From contig CM072898.1 of NCBI GenBank assembly GCA_037013685.1, positions 1,922,001 through 1,986,000 of the forward strand: 64,000 nt of DNA, given 5' to 3'. Source of the stretch: Acridotheres tristis (taxonomy: Eukaryota; Chordata; Aves; Passeriformes; Sturnidae). The notes under the pieces were generated by a model. That model had not been told where the DNA came from. It saw nothing but the letters and a program-made list of their open reading frames with translations, and did not search any database. Position numbers and translations under genes: made by a program. Numbering within the stretch: the first letter of the stretch is position 1; every line of letters starts with the position of its first letter. Shown here piece by piece: positions 1-10,567 of the stretch.

Positions 1-2597
1 TTGTGTGATTCTGATCCTAGTATTAAGAACAACTTACACAGCTGCTCCCTTGTAAATGTAACTTCTCTTGGCCTGGAACACAGCTGCAGGAATGCTGTAG
101 TGTGCATTTATGGCAACTGCTGGAGGGAGGAGCAAGAGAACAGGGAAAGCCTTTATCAAAGCAGGGCTCAGTTTCCCGTGCTCATTTGCATTTGTCTGTG
201 TTTGGAATGTGTAGGTGTCTCAAACCAGCTCCTTTGACTCATAATTATGATAGTTATTTTGTCAACTTAGTTGATAAATTAGTGGAGTTTCTGTGGCAAA
301 AATAGCCACCATAGTTTTGTTGTTGCTTAATAACTGCAAGTCTGAATTAGCATCATCTTACTTAACCATATTTAGGGTATAGACAAGCATTATCACAGCC
401 TCTAAGGAAGAATGAACTTATTTTCAGCAAGCACTAAATCCACGTGTGTGGGGGGAAAAGAAAGCAGATATACAAAAGACTTATATTCTCAGGATTTTGA
501 ATCCATTATATATATTATATATTATATATTATATATTATATATTATATATTATATATTATATATTATATATTATATATTATATATTATATATTATATATT
601 ATATATTATATATTATATTTCTTTAGTATTTTCCTTTTGCTCTATGTAAAACTACTTGTTTTGTTCCATTTGGTGAATGTCAAGGACATAGAAAATGGTA
701 TTTGGAAAAGATGACTTACTCAAGTTCCATAAATGGTGCTCAGTGGATTAAGATACACATTTCTGCAGTTTTGGTGATAAGTAAACAGTATTTTTCACAG
801 ATCTGGCATTTTAAAAACCAAAACCAAACAAATATCCTTCCAATGGAATACTTTTCCAATAGAAAGAACTTTCCTTCATAGAACTTGCCAGTTTGAGCTG
901 TGATGTAGAAATTTTCATTTTAAGATTTCGTGTAGTACAAAAAGCTGTAAGACAGAAAACGGTTTTTCATTTCCAGGCTTTCCTAGGACTGTACATTTGT
1001 CATTTGAAACAAACCACATTACTTTTTTGATAAATACTTTTAGAGTCTGAAAATGATGTCTCTCTTCAGATGCAAAACTGCTGATTAAGAATTTATAAAA
1101 TTGAAATTGATGACTTTTCATGTTTAAGGCTAAACTAGTCCCAACAATGTATTTTGTAATACTTTAATCATCACTAAGAACTTGATGAAGGAATGTTGCA
1201 ATAAGAACTAGCAAAAAGAATGTTGGTAACTCCAGTCTTTTGGAGTACAGAACTATCTGATAAAAAACTGTTCACAGATGTTTTCAGAAAGGTAAAAATT
1301 AACACAAGCTTTTATTTTGACTATGCCAGCACTTCAGAACTTAATGCTGTCCACAGGTAAAAAAAAAGCCAGAATCCATCTAGACTATTCTTAGATCTAA
1401 GGAACTGTCTGGCTTCCAGCCTCATCTTAAATAGACATGAAGATATTTCAGAGGGAGAACAAGCACTAGTGGGGATGTTCTGTTCCTAGACAGCTCTCAG
1501 ATAGCCCTTGCTTAATAACTTCACTGTCTTTTTTAATTTGCATCCAGCAAAACATTGTGCAGGTCTTTTCTGGATGTGTCAAATGAGAGCAAGGAAATGT
1601 ATTTTCTAAATGCAGTATGGGCTGTAGGGAGCCATCAGATGAAAGAGATTTCTGCTTTGCAAGCTGTGCATGATTGTTGGATGTTCTTCAGTCTTCACTC
1701 AATCTCTAACTGAGGCTGGCAAGCCAGCAGCTCAGTACTTCCCACTGCAATTACTGTGCATGTAGTCTAGACATCTTCCATAAATCCAGTCAGATTGCCA
1801 AGTTTTTTCTCAGGGAAGGAAAAAAGGCAAAAGAAAGAGAAGCTGTGGAAACTCAGTTACAGTGACTCATTATCAGCAGTCTTTTGAATCCAGCAATTGC
1901 ATGCTCTGATCAGTGGAGCATTTGAAACACTTTTGGATTAAGGCTTTCCTGTGTCTACTCAAGACTGTGCTTACTCCTTATTGGATGCTTGGGACACAAA
2001 AAGCATGTTGAGAATGGAAGAATTTTTAAATTACTGCTTTTTTTTCTGTAAATATAATTCTTATTCTGAACTTTTTGTAAATCAGGATCAGAACGTTTCC
2101 AGAATTGTTTCATCCTTGTAGGAAGGAGGCAGTTTTGGTGCTCTGTGTTCTAGTATGATCCAAGCTGGACACAGCTGATCATAGCTGGAAATCATGTGGC
2201 ATTCTGGTATTAACTACAGTGACTGTTCTGCTTTTTTTCATGTGTTTGGATATATGTACACATAGTGTCCACTTCATCAGTGTCTGCTGATGGATATTGG
2301 ACCTTTCAGCATAGACATGATCATAGTACAAACACCATTTCCCTGATGGAATGCAAGAGGCAGGTGTACTTCCATGTGATAATTATTATCCACCATGGAT
2401 GCTGTGTATCTCATCTTTGTAAAACATTTCCTGTTCAGTGTTCTTCACTGCTCCATGAAGACCTACCCACTGCTGGCTGTCATTTATCATCAGGGAGGGA
2501 ATGACTGTGTTATGCAGTATGGTCAAACGTAAAGGATTGAAAGTTGAGCAGAAATAGCTGAGTGCCAGCAATGGCCTTGTTGGTTTCTTTCATTCAG
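1..2597 (+). other. GARRE1: GARRE1 intron (5' end outside window)
   Basis: This stretch is non-coding and AT-rich, upstream of the first GARRE1 exon in the window. It contains the 7-bp AT microsatellite at 505-617. I see no recognisable exon, RNA gene or transposon; the short open frames here have no protein-like composition. Confidence 0.6.
505..617. repeat. AT-rich heptanucleotide microsatellite (TTATATA)n
   Basis: About 16 near-perfect tandem copies of a 7-bp unit, TTATATA, lie in the GARRE1 intron. The unit is nearly self-complementary, so the array could extrude cruciforms and is likely to be length-polymorphic. Confidence 0.95.
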
Positions 2598-2763
2598 TTG
2601 GCTCTGATCCAGAGTTTGCTCGCTATGTTGCTGGGGTGAACCAGGCTATGCAACAGAAGAGGCAAGCACAGCATGTCCGGCGTCCGAGCACCACGCGTGG
2701 CAACTGGCCTCTTCCTGATGATCCTCACAAAACCTGGCCCTTCCCTGAGTATTTCACCGAGGG
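2598..2763 (+). CDS. GARRE1: GARRE1 coding exon (fourth from the end)
   Basis: The acceptor is a pyrimidine-rich tract ending CATTCAG and the donor is GG|GTAAGG. The exon is 166 nt, enters with two bases of a split Val codon and leaves with two bases of a Gly codon. It encodes GSDPEFARYVAGVNQ, an Arg/Gln-rich patch and the Trp motifs NWPLPDDP and KTWPFPEYF. Confidence 0.85.
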
Positions 2764-5700
2764 GTAAGGCACTGGACAGGCTCTGTGTTTGTATTGTGTA
2801 AGTTTATTTTGCACCCAGGCTTGGCAGAATGTGGGAATACCGTGTGTGTTTTCAGTTGCTGCTGCATCTGTGAAAGCTGCATTTCACTGTTAAGAGTGAG
2901 CAGTGTGATCCCCCACCTGCTTTGCTGATCCCAAGGCATCGACATGCTTGATGTCATCTCTATGGATACTGACTGTGATGCCAACAGAGGAAATAAGCAA
3001 TCTACAGCACAGGTGTATTCAGGACAGTTTCCTTTGAGTATTATGAAAACAGCTTTAAGACCTAGTTTTGATGAAAAGTGATGCTGTCAAAGTTGCAGTG
3101 CCTGACTGAATTCAGTTTTTCAGATTTTAGCCACTTAATCTTGCTACTAAAAGGCAGGTACCTCACAGTAGGTACATTTGTAGTTTTTAATCTCTTCCAA
3201 GTCATAACTATTTACTATACAGGAAGTGTTTCAAGATTCTCTGTCCATTTGTTCATAATTTAAGAGCTGTGACTCTCTAGTGTAAAACCAGTAGGATGAA
3301 TGTGTTCTAGCTCAGTTTTGGCGTAGAAAAGTCAAGTATTTAGTGATTCCAAACCCAAGCATCACTTGTTTCTCCTTCCTGAACAGGAGGGGTGCTGCTA
3401 ATTGATATAATAAATTTATTAAAATACATACAAAGAGGCTGTAACAGAGCAGTTAATGTGACCACTCAGAACTAGTGAGAGTATTTGTATTACTGGCACA
3501 CTTTACCAAGTACTGCAATTCTGTGTTCTGAGGTATCACTTGTGATTCAGCACAACTGTGGCACACAGTCTGGACCAGGCACTGTAAATAACAGTAATAA
3601 CTGTAAATAACTAATACAACTTTGTGTCTTGCAGTGATGTGACAAACAGCTGGTCTGGTACTCAAGGAGACTCTGCCAGCTCAAGTGATGAGACCTCCTC
3701 AGCTAATGGAGACAGTTTGTTCTCCATGTTCTCAGGGCCAGACCTTGTTGCTGCTGTAAAGCAGAGGAGGTGAGCAAAATGAACAGAAATAGACCACTTT
3801 GTAAGATTCTTTTTGTTTATGTATAATTTCATTTGAGTAGCCAGACAAAGGAAATTCCTGACAATGACACAAGTCTCCACAAATATGAGTTTGTGTCCTA
3901 CACTGGTGATGTGGAGTGGGGGATTCCTGAAGTGAGTTGTATTAGCAGCTTTCTTTCTCCTTGTACAAACCAGCAGCTGTGCAAACAGCCAGCCATTCAC
4001 TGAGGGTCAGTATGGCTGGAAAAGATGTGATGCTTTCCCTCTTCCCTGAGAGTCTCCTTTGGATGGCACTCCCTGGGGCTTGCCGAGGTCCTCACTGGTT
4101 TTGCAGTGCCTGGCGTGGTGCCTTTCCTGCCTCAGCTGCAGCCCCATGGCACTGGGGAGAAGCTGCTGCTGAGTGAGGACTTGGCTCACCTCAGCTGCTG
4201 CTCTTCTGCGAGTGAGAAATACACACCTGCTTAGTCCTCTGTTTCTCACAGCAGGAAGAGGAGGCCAAATTGTCTTTGTAAATAATTTCAGTAATAGAAA
4301 AACTAAGCCAGGGTTTTCAGCTACGAACAGTTCACTTCTATCAGTACTGGGAATTACATCAATTCTCCTTTTCTAAAGGGCTGGAGGCTTGGTGTCTTTG
4401 GAACCTCAATGATTCCACAGCAGAGGGTAGTAGTAACAAAAGGCACAAGATGAAGCATGAATATTAACCCAATTCCAATCTGGGATTGTTCCCTCAAACT
4501 ATTTTTCAGTCTTTTCTAAAAATGAAGTGGCCAAATATTCTGGCTTTGTTTACAGTCACAGATTAATCTGAAGGCATTATATAGATACAAGATTGTCTGC
4601 TTCTTGGTGAATGAAGAAAAAAGTGCCAGTTTCTCACAGATTCTACCTGGATAGCTATTTTTGTATGCATCATCAGAAAGGAGTAAGAGTAGCCATTTTC
4701 CGAATCTTTACACTTAGCCAAAACTGTAGGGAGGGAACAAAAACTGAAGTTCAGTGAATGTTAAATTGAAATTAATGGGAAAGAGCCATCTCAAACAGTC
4801 ACAGAAAAAGTCGTAATTACTTGTTTTTTTAAAAGAAAAAAGCAGCAGGGAAAGAAAACAAACACATCAAAGTGACTTAACATCCAAACCAAGTAGATAG
4901 CTGGAGACTGATCATGGATCAAGAAAAGTCTGTGGTTTATACACTGCTCTAAATAGCAGAAGAAAGTTTCCAAAGAGGGTGCTTCATTGACCAAAAACCT
5001 CAGCTAAGTAACAGTACTACTGTGTCCTGTTACTTGTAGGAAGAGCAGTGTCCTGACAACATACCAGAGCTAAAGCTGGGCAGTAAGAGGGGGTAGAAGG
5101 GTTGAGTGTGCTAAAGCTGACCTGCCAAGGGCTGCTTACCCATGGGAGCCCGAGTGGAACATGCTGATTGGTTTTTTTACAATAAGGATGAAATAAAAGA
5201 TTCCTCTTTAATCTAAATCCATGTCCTTAATTGCTCCTCCTAAAAAACAAAACAAAGCAAAAACAAAAAAAAACCCTCACAAAACAAACTAAAACAAAAA
5301 AAAAACCAACCAAACAATGAAGACCAAAAACCCAAGAAAAAAAAATCTTCCAGAATGCACAAGGATTTCTATTTGATAACTAGGTGTTAGGTTACAAATT
5401 TAAACTGAAGGTGAAACATTTTTCTTCAGTAAAATTACTGTGCTTCAGCAGATGTTTCAGTTGCTCAGCTGTTCGTGTTATCTCTAAGGTTATTTCAGAA
5501 AAGACAAAAACTCAAAAGAAACCTAGCCGCAAGAGCAGATAGCAGAAGAAAAACCACAATTTCTGGCAGATTTCTTGAAAGTGGGCAAAAGTCTATCCCA
5601 GTTTCCTTTCACCTCTACAAAAACGTTGAAGCTGTAGCTCCAAGAACTAGTGAGAGTTTCTGTATTGTTGCTTTTACCTGTACTGAACAAAAAGTACATG

Positions 5701-6646
5701 AAAACCAGATGTTTCTGAAAACACATATACTGAAAACAGTATTGCAGGCTGCCTGATCTGTGCCAGTGGCAGATGAATGAGGCTGACTCATTTAAAACCA
5801 AAATGTGAATGTCTCTCTCTTTCTGGGCAGAAAACACAGCAGTGGTGAACAGGAGCCCAGCACACTGCCATCACCTCCACTTCTCTCTGCAGCAGATGAC
5901 CGCAGTCAGGTGAGCTCAGCTGGCTTTGCTTAGTCCTTTCTCCTGCTGGCATCTGGGGTTGAGTCTCCATGAGGCAGTCAACTGGAAAAGCATCTGGATC
6001 TCCAGATTGCTTACTTCAGTGAAAAGCTAAACCATCTGCACTCAAATAGAATGCTATGCTTTTGTCAAAGTCACCAAGCTTAATACATTAAAATTGGAAG
6101 TCACTTCTCCCTTTTAGTGGGGCCACTGTCTGTCAAGCTGAAGTAAATGTTTTTAACGGGCAGTTATTTTAAGAATTGAGAACCTCATTATCAGTTTGGC
6201 TTTCAAATAGAAACCGCTCTTGTGAAAGTATCTTGAGGTGATAAGGTGACATGTTAAGTAGTGTCTCAAAAACGCAGCTTTCTGTTGTTAAACCAAACCA
6301 CTCCCAACTGCTTTTGTTTTCTCAGGATAACAAGACCAAAACGTGGCCTCCCAAGGCCCCGTGGCAGCACACATCCTCTGTGCCCAGCACGCTGCCCAGC
6401 CAGAGCACGTCCCTGTACCCCATGAGCAGCCCTGTGAGCCAGTGGAGTGACACCATGCAGATGCTCCAGTCGCCCATGTGGGCCAGTGACTGCGCCCCGG
6501 CAGCCGCCATCTCCTCCAGCTTCGCCTACGCGCAGCAGCAGCAGCAGCAATCCCAACAGGCTTCCCAGCACAAACAGATCAACAAGGGCTTTAAATCCTT
6601 CCCAGTGAAGCACGAGCGCAGACCATCTTACCTGCACCAGTACTGA
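2598..6646 (+). CDS. GARRE1: GARRE1 (KIAA0355), C-terminal four coding exons (5' part outside window)
   Basis: Four exons (2598-2763, 3635-3769, 5831-5909, 6326-6646) join in one frame to give the last 233 residues of a protein I recognise as GARRE1 (granule associated Rac and RHOG effector 1; about 1070 aa in human). All junctions are GT-AG with phases that match. The segment is a disordered tail. It begins GSDPEFARYVAGVNQAMQQK, carries Trp-containing patches (NWPLP, KTWPFPEYF, NSWSG, KTWPPKAPW, SQWSDT, PMWASD), a short Gln run (QQQQQQSQQ), and ends HERRPSYLHQY-stop. The family is reported to act downstream of Rac1/RhoG and to associate with RNA granule and CCR4-NOT components; that is knowledge, not seen here. 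The gene is convergent with SS18L2. The N-terminal two thirds must lie left of the window; I found no further coding exon in 1-2597. The identification rests on recalled family sequence and on its position beside LSM14A. Confidence 0.85.
2764..3634 (+). other. GARRE1: GARRE1 intron
   Basis: This 871-bp intron runs from GTAAGG to CTTGCAG. I see nothing else in it. Confidence 0.8.
3635..3769 (+). CDS. GARRE1: GARRE1 coding exon (third from the end)
   Basis: The acceptor is CTTGCAG and the donor is AG|GTGAGC. The 135-nt exon encodes DVTNSWSGTQGDSASSSDE, an acidic/Ser-rich stretch, and the hydrophobic motif LFSMFSGPDLVAAVKQR. The phases fit both neighbouring exons. Confidence 0.85.
3770..5830 (+). 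other. GARRE1: GARRE1 intron
   Basis: This 2.06-kb intron is bounded by GTGAGC and GGGCAG. A GC-richer patch lies at about 4010-4240, and an A-rich low-complexity tract of A/C runs at about 5235-5345. No exon is recognisable. Confidence 0.8.
5831..5909 (+). CDS. GARRE1: GARRE1 coding exon (penultimate)
   Basis: This is a 79-nt exon between TTCTGGGCAG and CAG|GTGAGC. It encodes KHSSGEQEPSTLPSPPLL followed by SAADDRSQ, a Ser/Pro-rich disordered link. Confidence 0.82.
5910..6325 (+). other. GARRE1: GARRE1 last intron
   Basis: This 416-bp intron runs from GTGAGC to TTTTCTCAG. No other feature is seen. Confidence 0.8.
6326..6646 (+). CDS. GARRE1: GARRE1 last coding exon with stop codon
   Basis: The exon follows TTTTCTCAG and runs 107 codons to TGA at 6644-6646. 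It encodes DNKTKTWPPKAPWQH, a Ser/Pro-rich stretch, Trp motifs SQWSDT and PMWASD, a CAG/CAA-coded Gln tract, and the basic C-terminus INKGFKSFPVKHERRPSYL plus HQY. Confidence 0.88.
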   Translation, partial: DNKTKTWPPKAPWQHTSSVPSTLPSQSTSLYPMSSPVSQWSDTMQMLQSPMWASDCAPAAAISSSFAYAQQQQQQSQQASQHKQINKGFKSFPVKHERRPSYLHQY

Positions 6647-7301
6647 CTGCTCTTCATACTGGAACATGCAGCACAGGGCCAAATGGAAATCACGTTACTT
6701 TGATTCACAGTGCTGTGTTGGCTATATCCTGTTTCTCTCTTGATGTGGGATTGAGGGGGTTTGGGTGAGATAGACAAACTCTTGGATTCTGAGTTACAGT
6801 GCTGAGCAAATATGGCCAATATGTTTGGTGTACATGAAACAGCCCAAAACTGTGATGTAGAAATGCTTTTAAAAATGCGTAATTGCCTTTACTTTCAAGA
6901 CATTTTTTTTTCTAAAAAGAACTGCTGAAGGACTACCATACAAGAAACACTGTATTTTATAGCTATTTTTCATATAGATTTATAGTTAAAACATCTTACT
7001 GAAACACATTGAATATGTTGAAGCAAATATATAGTGGTCACTTTGCTCAACACTGTTTGTGTTTAAATTTATAAAGGACAAGCTGTAGAGCCTTTGTATT
7101 CTCCATTACAGCCTGTGGGCAGCTTTTTTAAAATGAAGTGCAACAGCAGCTTTTCCTGTGCCACACAAGCGAGTTCTTTTGGGAACTGCTGCAGAAACTG
7201 TTGCAAAACTGAATTTTGTGGCAGTTTCCTTACTCTAGGTGAAGATCAGCAGAACCACTCAGCCTTGTGTTGCCAACGTTACCTGAGCTGCTTGATGTAG
7301 A

Positions 7302-7812
7302 TGGCACCTGTGTGGGCAGTGGGACCCTGGCTGTCACACACCTGTGTGGGCAGTGGGACCCTGGCTGTCACACACCTGTGTGGGCAGTGGGACCCTGGCT
7401 GTCACACACCTGTGTGGGCAGTGGGACCCTGGTTGTCACACAGCTGTGTGGGCAGTGGGACCCTGGCTGTCACACACCTGTGTGGGCAGTGGGACCCTGG
7501 CTGTCACACAGCTGTGTGGGCAGTGGGACCCTGGTTGTCACACAGCTGTGTGGGCAGTGGGACCCTGGCTGTCACACAGCTGTGTGGGCAGTGGGACCCT
7601 GGTTGTCACAGCTGTGTGGGCAGTGGGACCCTGGCTGTCACACAGCTGTGTGGTCAATGGGACCCTGGTTGTCACACCTGTGTGGGCAGTGGGACCCTGG
7701 CTGTCACACACCTGTGTGGGCAGTGGGACCCTGGCTGTCACACAGCTGTGTGGGCAGTGGGACCCTGGTTGTCACACCTGTGTGGGCAGTGGGACCCTGG
7801 TTGTCACACAAA
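7302..7812. repeat. 34-bp minisatellite, 15 copies, in the GARRE1 3' UTR
   Basis: The core TGTGGGCAGTGGGACCCTGG recurs at 7311, 7345, 7379, 7413, 7447, 7481, 7515, 7549, 7583, 7615, 7649, 7681, 7715, 7749 and 7781. Twelve intervals are 34 bp or close to it, and three are 32 bp after loss of one CA. Units differ mainly at ACACAC versus ACACAG and CTGGCTGT versus CTGGTTGT, and these variants are interspersed. Because 34 leaves remainder 1 on division by 3, long open frames arise in all three forward frames; none is a gene. Confidence 0.97.
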
Positions 7813-8675
7813 CGTTGTCCTGTGGCTGTGTGTGGCCAAAGGCAATATCCACACGGTGCTCCTGCAGTGTGTGAAAGCAAAGCCTAAGAGACTACTTGCA
7901 TTTATTTAAAGTCTTATTTCAGATGCTACAGTTGATTAAAAATTGTGAGCTGGCTCAGAAGATACTAAAACCGAAATGTGGGGTAGCATTTAGTTAAAAG
8001 AACATTATTTTTTTTAAAAGGATAAAGTAATTATTTGCAGTCAATATGTGCCATTAAGTGAACCTGTGGAATTAGGAATAATCTTCCAACCAAAGTGGAT
8101 TGGGGCGAGTGACTGGTGCTTACAAATTGAAGAACAATGGTAAATATATGTATACCTATCCCACTGTATATGAATTGAGATTACAGAAGATTCTTTATAT
8201 AGTTAAAGCTTATTTAAATTTTCATATTTCATCTTTGAAAGAGTCTAAAAACCACAATATTTTCTGGTATAAGAGTTTTGACAGTATTAATCTTATTTTT
8301 GTATTTTTCTTAAGTCATATCATTCTAATATGTTAACTACTAGGTTCTAACTACATAATTTTTCAATGAAGATAAAGCACATTTTTTGGTTTTGGTTTTA
8401 CAAACTAAGTACATCTATATCTAAAGATACCAAAAAATAAATACATTATATATATATATGTATAAATAAAAAGTATACACAACACTAAAACTATTAAACA
8501 TTTGGGTATTTAAAACCCATCCACCTTTTTTGTTTGTATGGTGACGGGCTCTATTTGCAGGCCCAGATTGTTACCTTTTGTGCTGTTTGAGGATGCCAAT
8601 GTTGCCTGTATTTATGATATTGTCACCATGTTTTCTGAAACTTCATACTTACCATGTTTACAAAGATTTGTTTGC

Positions 8676-8683
8676 TGTACATA
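8676..8683 (+). promoter_or_regulatory. Pumilio response element (TGTACATA) in GARRE1 3' UTR
   Basis: This is an exact match to the UGUANAUA consensus bound by PUM proteins. It lies in a stretch that looks non-repetitive, and would be in the mRNA only if polyadenylation is distal to 8.68 kb. A single 8-mer can occur by chance. Confidence 0.3.
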
Positions 8684-9325
8684 GACTTTTTACAGTAATG
8701 TGCTTTGCACAATCAGTGTGGCTTCTGTCTGTAAATTGTTAATGGTCTGTACTACTATAATTTTGAAAACCCTCCACTGAAAATGTTAGTGGTTATTTAA
8801 CTTCATGAATGGTTTCGAGTTTCCTAAATCTTGTTGTTTAGATCTAATATTAAATCCCAAATTTGGTTGTACTTACTTGGTTATTCATACTAAGACCAAA
8901 ATGGAAGTTAATGAAAACAACTTAATTTTGAACTTTTTTTCTAACAAGTGCCAAAATGATTGCTATAGTTTTTGCAGTTTATTCATAATTACAAATGCTG
9001 GCAAGTTTCTGGACCTACATAAGTGAATTGTGAAAACAAAGAAAGTTTGTCTGCATTTTGACCACGTGGGTGCTACTCTGTCCTTTGCTTCCGATTGTTC
9101 TGAACACTGGTAATTTTAAGAATTGTTGCACTTGGCAAATGAGTCTTGCCCTTAAACTTCACTTACACTGCCAAGTGCAAGGGTTTGGTGCTTAGTTAAC
9201 TTACCCTTATTGCAGTGCTTCTTGTGAATAGCTAATGCTTCTGAACTGGAACTGTACAGTTTGTATTTTAAAGCTTCTGTAAAAGTAAACTATTTGCTTT
9301 ATTAAAGATATACATTTAATAGGTC

Positions 9326-10040
9326 ATACCTGTTTAAAATATGCACCTTGCTGAAAACGAGCAGCACCTTAAACTGTAACTTTGGTTTGTAAACAAAGAT
9401 CTTATTTCATTAATATGGGATTATTTAACAGTTTGAAAATTGTCAACTGCTTACTTACTGACTCTATCATATAAAAATGAACTTTATGCACAGTCTAATC
9501 TTTAAAGCTGCTTTCTCAAGTGATGGCACAGAAGAACGTGATACAGACAAAGCCTCAGCAGGGTCTTTGAACCAGTAGTGCAGGTGAACATTGCCAAAAT
9601 CACGTTCCTTGAATTTTTAGGAACCATGGGGTAAATAATTTTGATGGCAGTAAGCAGAAAGTAAACTCTGTCCCCCTCCCTGCTGTGATCAAGGGTATTA
9701 GATTAATGTGTGTTAATTGTGGCACTGGAATGCTGTATGCAGGGTGTGCAAAGCTGCTTTCTTCCTTCCTGGATAGGAGTACACAAGCATGCAGCTGGCC
9801 AGCAGTGCTGACAGTACCCAGGAAGCACACTGAACCCATTTAGATTATGCAAGAATTTACTTGTTTACAGAGCATTTCAAGCACGGAGAAAAAGCTTGCT
9901 AAAATAATGGCTTGATTTCTCCCCTGCACATAATTGCTGAGTGGTGCAGCAATCCCACCAATCCTAGGACAGTTAACATTTCTGTTCGACCAAATCACAG
10001 AGCAGCTCTTTCGTTAATGTATTATATTAATTCAGAATAT
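9326..10040. other. Convergent intergenic gap between GARRE1 and SS18L2
   Basis: This is unique-looking AT-rich sequence between the presumed 3' ends of two convergent genes. I see no gene, repeat or RNA feature in it. Confidence 0.5.
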
Positions 10041-10044
10041 ATTG

Positions 10045-10479
10045 CAATTTACAAAGAACATCTTTATTTAGCACAGTTGTTCTGATACAGGATACAAAAG
10101 AGTCTACTGCTTTTAGATATGGAGCATATGTCCAGCTTTGGAATTGCCCAATACGTTGGAAGTAGGAGTCACGTAGTGTAACATTTACCTTGTTATGACA
10201 GAACCATACTCATGAAATGGGCGTGCTGTCCTGAAGTACACTGAGTTTTTCAGAGGGAAAAGGGAATGTGATAATTCTCATTCTTAAACTGTGTTAGTTA
10301 CAGTAACAGGGGGAAAGCTGGCTGAATACTACACTGAAAACAACATTAATATTTTAAACACGGAAGTACAGATCACTTTTTGCCTGAATTTTTCAAACCC
10401 AGACTTTCTTGGCTCTCAAAGTGGGACTCTAAACTATTTCTACTCTGAAAGCAGCACTGCTCACGTCCAGGTATTGCAG
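10045..10479 (-). other. SS18L2: SS18L2 3' UTR with poly(A) signal
   Basis: An AATAAA hexamer on the minus strand at 10068-10063 is the first strong signal after the stop. The cleavage point about 20 nt beyond it is inferred. Confidence 0.6.
10063..10068 (-). terminator. Poly(A) signal AATAAA of SS18L2
   Basis: The canonical hexamer lies on the minus strand about 410 nt past the SS18L2 stop codon. Confidence 0.6.
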
Positions 10480-10567
10480 TCAGTCTACAGGCTTCTGCGT
10501 GCCGGGCGGAGTGGCATCAGCAATTGTAGCTAAATAAATGAGGTTTCTGTGCAGGATATGCTGGTAC
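10480..10567 (-). CDS. SS18L2: SS18L2 exon 3 with stop codon
   Basis: The acceptor has a clean pyrimidine tract ending CTTATAG. The exon completes Gln and encodes YQHILHRNLIYLATIADATP and a short variable tail ending KPVD, with TGA at 10482-10480. Confidence 0.95.

Larger units (their letters stand above)
6647..9325 (+). other. GARRE1: GARRE1 3' UTR (3' end approximate)
   Basis: No coding signal follows the stop. No AATAAA or ATTAAA occurs before 7.9 kb, so the transcript probably runs through the minisatellite at 7302-7812. AATAAA signals lie at 8436-8441 and 8465-8470, and ATTAAA at 7935, 8849 and 9301. A Pumilio-type element TGTACATA sits at 8676-8683, so it is transcribed only if a distal site is used. 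The end chosen here, just past the ATTAAA at 9301, is a guess. Confidence 0.55.

Noticed and set aside
6266..6682. A 138-aa minus-strand frame opposite the last GARRE1 exon
   Set aside because: Shadow of the real exon; Leu-rich because it is antisense to the Gln tract.
7267..7909. Three overlapping 176-206-aa open frames in the plus strand and one in the minus strand
   Set aside because: All are translations of the 34-bp minisatellite; the unit length keeps every frame open and there is no independent coding evidence.
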